From positions 248,001-312,000 of the forward strand of contig NZ_JAMBNV010000002.1 in NCBI RefSeq assembly GCF_023715245.1: a DNA stretch of 64,000 nucleotides, given 5' to 3'. The notes beneath the pieces were generated by a model. It saw only the letters and a list, made by a program, of their open reading frames with translations. It ran no database searches and was not told the origin of the DNA. Within the stretch, counting starts at the first letter, position 1. Each line of letters starts with the position of its first letter. Below, one piece after another: positions 52,508 through 59,220 of this stretch. Made by a program: the position numbers and the translations under genes. This stretch comes from Sporosarcina luteola. GTDB taxonomy: Bacteria > Bacillota > Bacilli > Bacillales_A > Planococcaceae.

Positions 52508-53113
52508 TTATTTGAACCATCCTTTTTCCTTAAACCGCGAAATTGCTTCGATCCGATTGCCGACCTCCAGCTTTTCAAGAATGACCGATATGTAGTTCCT
52601 TACTGTTCCCGGTGTCAGAAACAGCTCCCCCGCAATTTCTTTCGTCGTCTTCCCCTCTGCAACGAGGCCCAGCACTTGGCTTTCGCGGTCGGTCAGCGGG
52701 TTTTCGGAGTCCTCTTCGTACGCGATATCGACGAGCTCGGGTGCATAGATCCGGCGTCCTTCCTGGATCGCATGGATGGAATTGACAAGCTCCTCGATCG
52801 GACTGTCTTTCAATAAATAACCGCGAACCTTGGCCTTTCGCGCGCGTTCAAAATAGCCCGCCCGCGCAAATGTCGTTAAGATGATGATCTTGCAGTCCAT
52901 CCCGCTCAGCTCTTCTGCCGCATCCAAGCCGGTCTTGATCGGCATCTCGATATCCATGATGCAAATATCGGGTTTATGTTCCTTCACGAGGCGGACTGCT
53001 TCCTCGCCGTTCCGTGCCATTCCTACGACTTGCATATCATCTTCCATATTCAAAAGGGAGCCTAATGCGCCTAACATCATTCCTTGGTCTTCCGCAATGA
53101 CGATTCGAATCAC
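52508..53113 (-). CDS. desR: Response regulator DesR (NarL/LuxR family)
   Basis: A 201-residue regulator. The receiver carries Asp54 in CIMDIEMPIKTG, Thr in ILTTFARAGYF and Lys in YLLKDSP; the C-terminal LuxR-type HTH reads LTDRESQVLGLVAEGKTTKEI (given without its end) and GTVRNYISVILEKL. In B. subtilis DesR-P activates des on cold shock or membrane ordering. The kinase DesK is encoded directly upstream (two bases apart) and the desaturase gene next to it, so the assignment is strong. Confidence 0.92.
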   Translation of the reverse strand: MIRIVIAEDQGMMLGALGSLLNMEDDMQVVGMARNGEEAVRLVKEHKPDICIMDIEMPIKTGLDAAEELSGMDCKIIILTTFARAGYFERARKAKVRGYLLKDSPIEELVNSIHAIQEGRRIYAPELVDIAYEEDSENPLTDRESQVLGLVAEGKTTKEIAGELFLTPGTVRNYISVILEKLEVGNRIEAISRFKEKGWFK

Positions 53114-53115
53114 TA

Positions 53116-54240
53116 TTACCCCTCCTCCACTTGATGTGTAATGACGATCGGTATCCGGATCGTCAATGTCGTTCCGCTCTCCTCTTCGATTTCGAGCGAG
53201 CCATTCACGAATTCCAGACGTTCCCTCATGCCCTTCAAGCCCGTGCTGACTGATTTTACCGCTTTCATCCCTTTTCCGTTATCGTGGACGATAATCGACA
53301 CTTCATCTTCCTTCTGCTTGAAAATGACATTGCAAACCGTCGCTTCACTATGCTTTACAACATTTGTGACAGCCTCTTTCAGGCACATGCCGAGGACATT
53401 TTCAAAATTTGACGGAATATGGGTCACGGCCGGGTTTCCTTCAATCCTCAATTCGATTTCTGCGGCAGCTAGAATTTGACGAGCACGCATCACTTCATCC
53501 ACAAGCCGTGTCGCACGCATATCCGCCACAAGCTCACGCACTTCCTTCAGCGCTGTGCTGACCGTTTGGCGGATGTCATTCAGTTCTTGTTCCGCCGCTT
53601 CCGGACTTTTTGAAATCAATCTTCGGGCCAAGTCGCTTTTCAATCCAATCATCGATAGTTTCTGCCCGAGCGTGTCATGAAGGTCCCTTGCGATTCGCTC
53701 CCGTTCCTCCAGCAATATTAGCTCTGAAATGCGCTCATTCGCGTCCTCCAACTGATCTTCAAGTCTTTCGCGCTTGCTTCGATTGTACAGATTGAACGGA
53801 AGCAGGATGACACCGATCACCGTTATGAGAATGAAATGGACTTGCGGTAAAAAGAGGTTGATCTCCAGGAAAAATCCTGTAACAATCGCACCAACCGTAA
53901 AAAAGATATGAAGGCCATACATGATGAAGAATCCTACCGTTGATCTGATATTTCCGATGAAAAACGCAGTAAAAATGGACAGGTAGACGTAGCCGAACAA
54001 AAGTGTCATGACAATATTGATGACGATTTCGAAGCTGACCCACATATAGACGAGCCCGCTTTTTGATTTGATTGAAAAGAAATAGGAGATGAAGAAAAGT
54101 ACTAATAGTCCGGTCCCGACTGAGATTCCGACAGCAGACCATGTCCGAAATATGAAAAAGAACGGCAATAGGCAAAAAACGACCCATGCATAAATACTGA
54201 GCCACCGATTTTTCGGGAAAATACTATACCATTTTTGCAT
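53116..54240 (-). CDS. desK: Membrane-thickness/thermosensor histidine kinase DesK
   Basis: A 374-residue kinase with four or five N-terminal membrane helices (about residues 12-135), followed by a coiled region (RSKRERLEDQLEDANERISEL, cited in part) and a HisKA_3 domain with phosphoacceptor His in IARDLHDTLGQKLSMIG. The ATPase domain has CLKEAVTNVVKHSEAT (N-box) and VHDNGKGM. DesK senses membrane fluidity through its helices and phosphorylates DesR. ATG 54240 follows AGGACGGTGAAATGG; a GTG three codons earlier is possible. Confidence 0.92.
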   Translation of the reverse strand: MQKWYSIFPKNRWLSIYAWVVFCLLPFFFIFRTWSAVGISVGTGLLVLFFISYFFSIKSKSGLVYMWVSFEIVINIVMTLLFGYVYLSIFTAFFIGNIRSTVGFFIMYGLHIFFTVGAIVTGFFLEINLFLPQVHFILITVIGVILLPFNLYNRSKRERLEDQLEDANERISELILLEERERIARDLHDTLGQKLSMIGLKSDLARRLISKSPEAAEQELNDIRQTVSTALKEVRELVADMRATRLVDEVMRARQILAAAEIELRIEGNPAVTHIPSNFENVLGMCLKEAVTNVVKHSEATVCNVIFKQKEDEVSIIVHDNGKGMKAVKSVSTGLKGMRERLEFVNGSLEIEEESGTTLTIRIPIVITHQVEEG

Positions 54241-54274
54241 CCATTTCACCGTCCTGTTTCTTCCATTGTACCAA

Positions 54275-54308
54275 AAACACACAGCCGCCTCATAGGAAGG
54301 CGGCTGCG
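54275..54308 (-). terminator. Intrinsic terminator of des
   Basis: Stem CAGCCGCC (54282-54289) and GGCGGCTG (54299-54306); on the minus strand followed by TGTGTTTTTGG. It separates des from desK, whose transcription may be by read-through or by its own promoter. Confidence 0.82.
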
Positions 54309-54313
54309 TCTTA

Positions 54314-55375
54314 TTATTTACTGTCAAAGCTTGTTTGTTTCCGTTTCAATTCATTCAAATTAATGCCTGGTGTGGCACGTTTGACCGCGTTTTTCACTTC
54401 TTTGAATGTGATGAACCGCTTGTTTTGCGGGTCATATACTTTATAGCGGAGCGATTCCAAGCTTGTTTTGATATTAATTGTCGTCGCCATTTGAAGTGGC
54501 GGCGTTGACTCATGCGCTTTTTCCAAGTTGTAGTTCGGAACGCGTGGAGCCAAATGATGGACGTGGTGGAAGCCGATGTTGCCAGTCGCCCATTGTAGGA
54601 CTTTCGGCAATTTGTAATACGAGCTGCCTTCCACTGCCGCTTTCACGTAATCCCACTCGGATTCTTCCTCGAAATAAGAGTCCTCGAATGTATGTTGGAT
54701 GTAGAAAAGCCAGATGCCGAGCGCAGCAGAGACAAACATGATCGAACCTTGAACGATGAGGAATGCCTGCCAGCCGACGAGCCATACCATGAATGCATAG
54801 AGTGCGACGAGAACGACATTCGTCAAGTATGTGTTGTTACGTTCTTTAGAACGTGCATCTTTTCGGTTTACTCTACCTGTAATGAGTACCAAATATAGCG
54901 GTCCGAGCCCGAACATGACAAGGGGATTCCGGTAGCATCGATACTTGAACTTAACCCAATTCGAAGCTTCGATATATTCTTCAACCGTCATGACCCAGAT
55001 GTCTCCGACGCCCCGCTTATCCAAGTTGGAGCTTGTCGCGTGGTGAATCGCGTGCTCGCGTTTCCATTTCTCATATGGGAACAGCGTGAGGATTCCTGTA
55101 ATCGTACCGACAATATCATTCGCTTTTTTGTTTTTAAAGAAAGAACCATGCGTGCAGTCGTGGAAAATGATGAATGTCCGTACGACAAAGCCCGCTGTGA
55201 GTATTGCAATCCCGATCGTCAACCAAATCGATACCGACAAGCTCTGATACGCCAAAAACCATAGAATAAATATAGGCGGAACCGTATTAATCAATTGGAT
55301 GACACTCTTTTTTAAATCCGATTTGGCATAAGGTGCAACATTTTTGTGCAATTGCTTCGTTTTTTCCTTGCTCAT
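54314..55375 (-). CDS. des: Membrane acyl-lipid fatty acid desaturase (Des)
   Basis: A 353-residue membrane di-iron desaturase that introduces double bonds into phospholipid acyl chains (delta-5 in B. subtilis). The three histidine boxes are HDCTHGSF, HAIHHATSS and HHVHHLAPR. Four membrane helices are expected, with the boxes on the cytoplasmic side. The start at 55375 is chosen by GAGGAGG; the longer frame adds 40 unlikely residues. It is controlled by DesKR, encoded directly downstream. Dyads upstream are candidate DesR sites. Confidence 0.94.
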   Translation of the reverse strand: MSKEKTKQLHKNVAPYAKSDLKKSVIQLINTVPPIFILWFLAYQSLSVSIWLTIGIAILTAGFVVRTFIIFHDCTHGSFFKNKKANDIVGTITGILTLFPYEKWKREHAIHHATSSNLDKRGVGDIWVMTVEEYIEASNWVKFKYRCYRNPLVMFGLGPLYLVLITGRVNRKDARSKERNNTYLTNVVLVALYAFMVWLVGWQAFLIVQGSIMFVSAALGIWLFYIQHTFEDSYFEEESEWDYVKAAVEGSSYYKLPKVLQWATGNIGFHHVHHLAPRVPNYNLEKAHESTPPLQMATTINIKTSLESLRYKVYDPQNKRFITFKEVKNAVKRATPGINLNELKRKQTSFDSK

Positions 55376-55441
55376 TGTAAACGCCTCCTCGATAATTTTC
55401 CTTATTTCCATACTAGTATGCTTACCCATTTTGCAGAATAG

Positions 55442-55495
55442 ATGAACGTCATAACTTTTCATATGACAAGTGTCATTTTTTGTGAAGGCATTCAC
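55442..55495 (-). promoter_or_regulatory. Candidate DesR operator region
   Basis: Three dyads lie 67-120 bases upstream of the des start: ATGAACGTCAT (55442-55452), ATGACAAGTGTCAT (55463-55476) and GTGAAGGCATTCAC (55482-55495). The first two share ATGA-n-GTCAT and are 21-24 bases apart, like tandem regulator sites. Confidence 0.5.
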
Positions 55496-55520
55496 AAAGA
55501 ATAGGAACGAGATATAAGGT

Positions 55521-55648
55521 TTATGCGTGTTTTTCTGGAGTTATGCGTAAGTAATTACGTTTATGCGTGCGTTTGGAGAGTTATGCGCGAGTTTTAACGT
55601 TTATGCGGGATTCAGAGGAGTTATGCGTGAATTTCAGGGTTTATGCGT
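55521..55648 (+). repeat. Phased array E, TTATGCG family (20-base period)
   Basis: Seven TTATGCG cores start at 55521, 55541, 55561, 55581, 55601, 55621 and 55641, exactly 20 apart. The base before the core alternates strictly G/T for most units, hinting at a 40-base higher order. It lies between two minus-strand genes and reads against them. Confidence 0.95.
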
Positions 55649-55763
55649 GATATGCAATTTTAGGTACGACGAGCACAATCTCGTCTGGGAGAAGTTTAAA
55701 TTACTAATGCATGCGTTTGACAAATCAAGAGGTTCAATTACATAGTGATTCACATATAAAAAA

Positions 55764-55790
55764 CAGACATCCCATTAAGAGATGTCTGCA
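55764..55790 (-). terminator. Intrinsic terminator
   Basis: Stem CAGACATC (55764-55771) and GATGTCTG (55781-55788); minus strand continues TTTTTTATA. It closes the PlsY-YtxJ gene. The 115 bases between array E and this hairpin hold no gene I can see. Confidence 0.82.
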
Positions 55791-55794
55791 TTCA

Positions 55795-56121
55795 TCACCC
55801 GTTCGCTTGTACGGCTGCTTTGAGATTGGATTGACTGATTTTGTAATGGCTTGCATGCCATGCTGCTTCGCCATCCTTCAGTAAGAATAGCTGTGGACTC
55901 TCATGCTGGATGCTCAATTCGCTTTCGATTTCATTTGACAGTCGGCGGCTTCTTTGGACAATCAGATAGTATTTCGGTATCTCCGTTTCGAATCTTTCGA
56001 ACTCCCGATACCCTGCTGCGCTTATCGGGCACGTCGAGCTATGCTTCATCAGTAAGACCGGCTCTTTATTCGATTGACTCCGTACTTGTTCCCATTCTTC
56101 AATGGATCGGATCTCTTTCAT
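55795..56121 (-). CDS. ytxJ: YtxJ/BrxC-type monothiol bacilliredoxin (internal start alternative)
   Basis: The 108-residue C-terminal part of the fused frame can be made from ATG 56121, which has AAAGGAGAG eight bases upstream. This length and N-terminus match free-standing YtxJ. The catalytic Cys is in HSSTCPIS; downstream SNEIESELSIQHESPQLFLL is the cis-Pro region typical of the thioredoxin fold. Whether the cell makes the fusion, the short form or both cannot be decided from sequence. Confidence 0.65.
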   Translation of the reverse strand: MKEIRSIEEWEQVRSQSNKEPVLLMKHSSTCPISAAGYREFERFETEIPKYYLIVQRSRRLSNEIESELSIQHESPQLFLLKDGEAAWHASHYKISQSNLKAAVQANG

Positions 56122-56760
56122 TAGATGATCTCTCCTTTCCCTATTTGAGGGGTCATTCGCAACTAATAGACGGTGGATGGGTCGCCTTACTGCCATGTAT
56201 ACCCTTTTGCGGCAAGGAAAATCTTTCCGGTGTGCGAATAATAGGAGAGCCACGACGAGTATGGCGGCAACCGTTTGGGGCCATTCTTTCGTTAATCCAA
56301 ACAAGAATAGCGGCGACAGGGCCATAGCACTTAATCCGACGAGGCTGAAGTTTTTCAGGAATGGGTAAAAAATGAGGAACACGACAACAAAACTAGCGAC
56401 GACAATCGGGTTGAATGAAAGCATCCCACCAATGAACGTCGATACCCCTTGCCCGCCGCGGAACTTATGGACAATTGGATATATATGCCCTGCCATGACG
56501 GCAATGAGGCATACCAGTTGAAGCCATTCGTCCATCCCTAGCCATCTGGCAAGTGAGACGACGGCCGCTCCCTTTACTGCATCTCCAATGAACGTCAATA
56601 CAAAGCCGGTTTTTCCGAACACTCTTCCTGCATTTCGCGCTCCAGGATTTCCGCTGCCTGCTAAGCGGATGTCTTGTCGGAACAACAATTTACCGATGAC
56701 AGTTGCCATCAGCAAATTGCCAATCAAATATGCGCAGATGAGCAACACCGTGACTTCCAT
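55795..56760 (-). CDS. PlsY-like acyltransferase fused in frame to a YtxJ/BrxC-type bacilliredoxin
   Basis: One 321-residue frame. Residues 1-200 are a PlsY-type glycerol-3-phosphate acyltransferase with about five helices and motifs GSGNPGARNAGR, GDAVKG and GGQGVSTFIGG. The third PlsY motif is degenerate: AHRKDFP replaces the usual HRxNIxR, and the Glu that follows is missing, so activity is doubtful. From residue 214 comes a complete YtxJ domain (MKEIRSIEEWEQVR onward) with MKHSSTCPISAAGYREF. A ribosome site (AAAGGAGAG) and ATG at the junction would also allow separate translation of the second part. PlsY makes lysophosphatidate at the membrane; YtxJ removes bacillithiol from proteins. Confidence 0.8.
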   Translation of the reverse strand: MEVTVLLICAYLIGNLLMATVIGKLLFRQDIRLAGSGNPGARNAGRVFGKTGFVLTFIGDAVKGAAVVSLARWLGMDEWLQLVCLIAVMAGHIYPIVHKFRGGQGVSTFIGGMLSFNPIVVASFVVVFLIFYPFLKNFSLVGLSAMALSPLFLFGLTKEWPQTVAAILVVALLLFAHRKDFPCRKRVYMAVRRPIHRLLVANDPSNRERRDHLMKEIRSIEEWEQVRSQSNKEPVLLMKHSSTCPISAAGYREFERFETEIPKYYLIVQRSRRLSNEIESELSIQHESPQLFLLKDGEAAWHASHYKISQSNLKAAVQANG

Positions 56761-56846
56761 TCATTCCCACCCCACTTTCCTACTTCACAATATGCAGCAC
56801 CATGTCTTTTCCTGTACAATATGTCGCAGAAGAGAGGATGATCTAG

Positions 56847-57506
56847 TTGAAGGAATCACCAATTCGCCCTTCTGTGGCCATCATTTTATGTATTGTTTTC
56901 GGTAGTGCCTTTGCTTTCCTAGTCACAGCGATTCTCAGCGATATGGTCGGCGGATTTGACAGATCGGTCATTGATGCCATGCAAGGGTTGGAAGCGTCTT
57001 GGTTGACGTCAATTATGCTCGCTTTCACATTCATCGGCTCCACGAAAGTCGTCATGCTCCTTACCATCGCATTGACCGTTCTTCTACTATGGAAGTTCGG
57101 CTCTAGAAGCCAAGCCTACTACTTTTTCTTTACAATGATCGGGACCATTATATTATTCCAAGCTTTGAAGCTCATTTTCAAAAGGCCCCGTCCTGAGTTC
57201 CATCGTCTCACCGAGGTGGGTGGCTACAGCTTTCCGAGCGGTCATGCAATGATGGCCTTCAGTCTCTACCTGCTTTTCATTTATTTGCTATGGCGTCATA
57301 TACAATCGACTGCAGGCAGGATCGCCTTAGTGGCCTTTGCAATTTTCATGTTCGTCATGATTTCCGCGAGCCGCATCTATCTAGGCGTCCATTTCCCGAG
57401 CGATATCCTCGGAGGCATGATTGCAAGCGCATTTTGGCTTACACTTACGTTGTTACTGTTCGTCCTATTTCAGAATCAGAAGAAACGCAGCCTCGTCGAA
57501 GACTGA
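56847..57506 (+). CDS. PAP2-family membrane phosphatase (undecaprenyl-diphosphatase type)
   Basis: A 219-residue protein with six membrane helices. The acid-phosphatase motifs are KLIFKRPRPEFH (C1), YSFPSGHAMM (C2) and SRIYLGVHFPSDILGG (C3), facing outward. It resembles Bacillus YodM/BcrC and may recycle undecaprenyl diphosphate or dephosphorylate phosphatidylglycerol phosphate. Start is TTG 56847 with site GAGAGGATG. A terminator overlaps the stop. Confidence 0.9.
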   Translation: MKESPIRPSVAIILCIVFGSAFAFLVTAILSDMVGGFDRSVIDAMQGLEASWLTSIMLAFTFIGSTKVVMLLTIALTVLLLWKFGSRSQAYYFFFTMIGTIILFQALKLIFKRPRPEFHRLTEVGGYSFPSGHAMMAFSLYLLFIYLLWRHIQSTAGRIALVAFAIFMFVMISASRIYLGVHFPSDILGGMIASAFWLTLTLLLFVLFQNQKKRSLVED

Positions 57507-57518
57507 CGAGGCCCTTTT
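57490..57518. terminator. Bidirectional intrinsic terminator
   Basis: Stem GCCTCGTC (57490-57497) and GACGAGGC (57505-57512) spanning the PAP2 stop codon, then CCTTTTC. Confidence 0.8.
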
Positions 57519-58078
57519 CATTCGGTGAATTTAGCCGTTTCCTCTTCGGATAAAATCCGCGGTTCGAAGTTCCCAACTTCCATATAGTCAACGCGCTCAT
57601 CCACCGCAATTTTGAACACATACGGATCGCTAGTCTTTTCAATGGATTGGACGTTCGATTGCATTTCTTCGTAATAGCCCTTCACTTCCTGCTCCACCCA
57701 AAATGGCACATCTCGATTCGGCACGACAATTTCCTTTTCTTTCTCCTTCCGCTCATCCTCCCATTGTTGCTTCGCTTCAGAATCCATGCAGAAATAAATC
57801 TTCTGCAAGGTATCGATCACTTCTCCGAATCCGATGATCAGCAATCCAATGAGGAAATGTATTGCGACAATGCCGAGGAATGCAAACAACGTCGAGCCTG
57901 TAAGCCCGCTAGCATACTGCATTTCTCCCCATTCATTCATGAACTCGCCACCGCCCATTTTCGCCATCATCGACAACGAAATGATTCCTTGGATGACTCC
58001 CCATGCGATCACGACAACTCCGGCAATCTTAATGAGATATCCGATGAAACTTTGTTTCGTGAACAAGTTGCTCAACAT
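57518..58078 (-). CDS. Hypothetical protein with two membrane helices
   Basis: A 186-residue protein. Helices near residues 13-35 and 60-83 (GSTLFAFLGIVAIHFLIGLL) form a hairpin, followed by a charged cytoplasmic region of 100 residues (DSEAKQQWEDERKEKEKE, then EEMQSNVQSIEKTSDPYVFK). Not recognised. The start at 58078 has GGAGAG. It stands alone, convergent with PAP2. Confidence 0.65.
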   Translation of the reverse strand: MLSNLFTKQSFIGYLIKIAGVVVIAWGVIQGIISLSMMAKMGGGEFMNEWGEMQYASGLTGSTLFAFLGIVAIHFLIGLLIIGFGEVIDTLQKIYFCMDSEAKQQWEDERKEKEKEIVVPNRDVPFWVEQEVKGYYEEMQSNVQSIEKTSDPYVFKIAVDERVDYMEVGNFEPRILSEEETAKFTE

Positions 58079-58158
58079 GACCACTCTCCCATTTTAATTT
58101 CCACTTATCTTGTGTACGATTGAGAGATATGGATAGTTTCATTATGAGGAGGAATGAC

Positions 58159-58488
58159 ATGCTTCCATTTACAGAAAGAGTTGTGCAGATCATCGGGGAC
58201 ATCCCTGCAGGCAAGGTCATGACATATGGACAAGTAGCAAGCGCAGCAGGCAGTCCGCGAGGCGCAAGACAAGTCGTCAGGGTCCTCCACTCGATGAGCG
58301 CTAAATACGACTTGCCTTGGCATCGTATCATCAATGCGCAAGGCGGCATATCAACCCCTTCCGATCGGGAAGAAAAAGGCGGTTTGCAGCGAGAGTTGCT
58401 AGAGGCGGAAGGCGTGAAATTCTTGCCAAACGGTAAAGTGGATCTGCAAGTCTATCGATGGTTTCCTGAAGAGGAATTCATGTGGTGA
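58159..58488 (+). CDS. Alkyltransferase-like (ATL) DNA repair protein
   Basis: A 109-residue protein of the O6-alkylguanine methyltransferase fold. The active-site motif is PWHRIINAQG, with Trp in place of the acceptor Cys of true methyltransferases (PCHR), so it should bind O6-alkylguanine and hand the lesion to nucleotide excision repair. MTYGQVASAAGSPRGARQV carries the arginine finger and DNA-binding helix. The start is set by AGGAGGAATG. Confidence 0.92.
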   Translation: MLPFTERVVQIIGDIPAGKVMTYGQVASAAGSPRGARQVVRVLHSMSAKYDLPWHRIINAQGGISTPSDREEKGGLQRELLEAEGVKFLPNGKVDLQVYRWFPEEEFMW

Positions 58489-58491
58489 AAT

Positions 58492-58713
58492 TCAAATGGC
58501 CTGCCGTTCACGACTTACGACACGTTGGATGGACAAGACCCGGTCTATTTTGAACGTACGTTTCTCATGACGCAGATGGCAGTAGGCCGTGAATGAATCG
58601 ATGCCGACTGCCAGGATGCGCACGCGTCTCTTCGTCAGTGTGCCATCCGCCCCCATATAGATCATTTCAGCCAATTCATGGCGTTGGCATATCTTCAGTA
58701 AAGCCTGTCGCAT
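58492..58713 (-). CDS. Minimal WYL-like domain protein
   Basis: A 73-residue protein. The region [20 protein letters not shown] and [14 protein letters not shown] matches the core of WYL domains, in which AYCxLRxxxRxFRxDRI follows the WYL strand. HTH and other domains found in WYL regulators are absent. It may be a free ligand-binding or RNA/DNA-binding module. Start 58713 has GGAGATG. It converges with the ATL gene, the stops being four bases apart. Confidence 0.65.
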   Translation of the reverse strand: MRQALLKICQRHELAEMIYMGADGTLTKRRVRILAVGIDSFTAYCHLRHEKRTFKIDRVLSIQRVVSRERQAI

Positions 58714-58803
58714 AGCTGTCATCTCCATTCGGAACATTTGTTCTCATTATATGCGAACGATTGGAGAAAAACAACTAGTTTTCATTTGAAAGGGGTGAGT
58801 AAT

Positions 58804-59181
58804 ATGTGGAAAGAATTTAAGGAATTTGCGTTCAAAGGAAACGTCCTAGACCTTGCAATTGCCGTCGTCATCGGGGCAGCATTCGGGAAAATCGTATCAT
58901 CGCTCGTCGATAACATCATTATGCCGCTCCTCGTTGCAATCACTGGGAAGGTTGACGTATCAAAACTCGAGGTGGCAATCGGGGCGACTCCTATTAAATA
59001 TGGTCTCTTTTTACAATCCATCATTGATTTCATCATTATCGCATTCTCGATTTTCCTATTCGTACGTCTCTTAATGAAGTTCAAGCGGAAAGAAGAGCCG
59101 GCAAAGGATGAAGAGCCTGCTCTTGATGCAAAAGAGGAATTATTGAAAGAAATCCGTGATTTATTGAAGGAAAAACAATGA
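58804..59181 (+). CDS. mscL: Large-conductance mechanosensitive channel
   Basis: A 125-residue channel that opens under osmotic downshock. [20 protein letters not shown] is the amphipathic N-terminus and start of TM1, [19 protein letters not shown] the pore helix, and [19 protein letters not shown]2; the C-terminal helix [15 protein letters not shown] forms the cytoplasmic bundle. The start at 58804 is set by AAAGGGGTG. A strong terminator follows. Confidence 0.95.
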   Translation: MWKEFKEFAFKGNVLDLAIAVVIGAAFGKIVSSLVDNIIMPLLVAITGKVDVSKLEVAIGATPIKYGLFLQSIIDFIIIAFSIFLFVRLLMKFKRKEEPAKDEEPALDAKEELLKEIRDLLKEKQ

Positions 59182-59183
59182 CG

Positions 59184-59220
59184 AAAATGCCGGTCTTTTT
59201 ACAAACCGGCATTTTTTCTA
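59184..59220. terminator. Bidirectional intrinsic terminator
   Basis: Stem AAAATGCCGGT (59184-59194) and ACCGGCATTTT (59205-59215), between mscL and the convergent DUF2207 gene. Confidence 0.88.

Noticed and set aside
55563..55745. A 60-residue plus-strand frame across array E
   Set aside because: No ribosome site; repeats in the protein follow the 20-base DNA period only in part, as expected for noncoding repeats.
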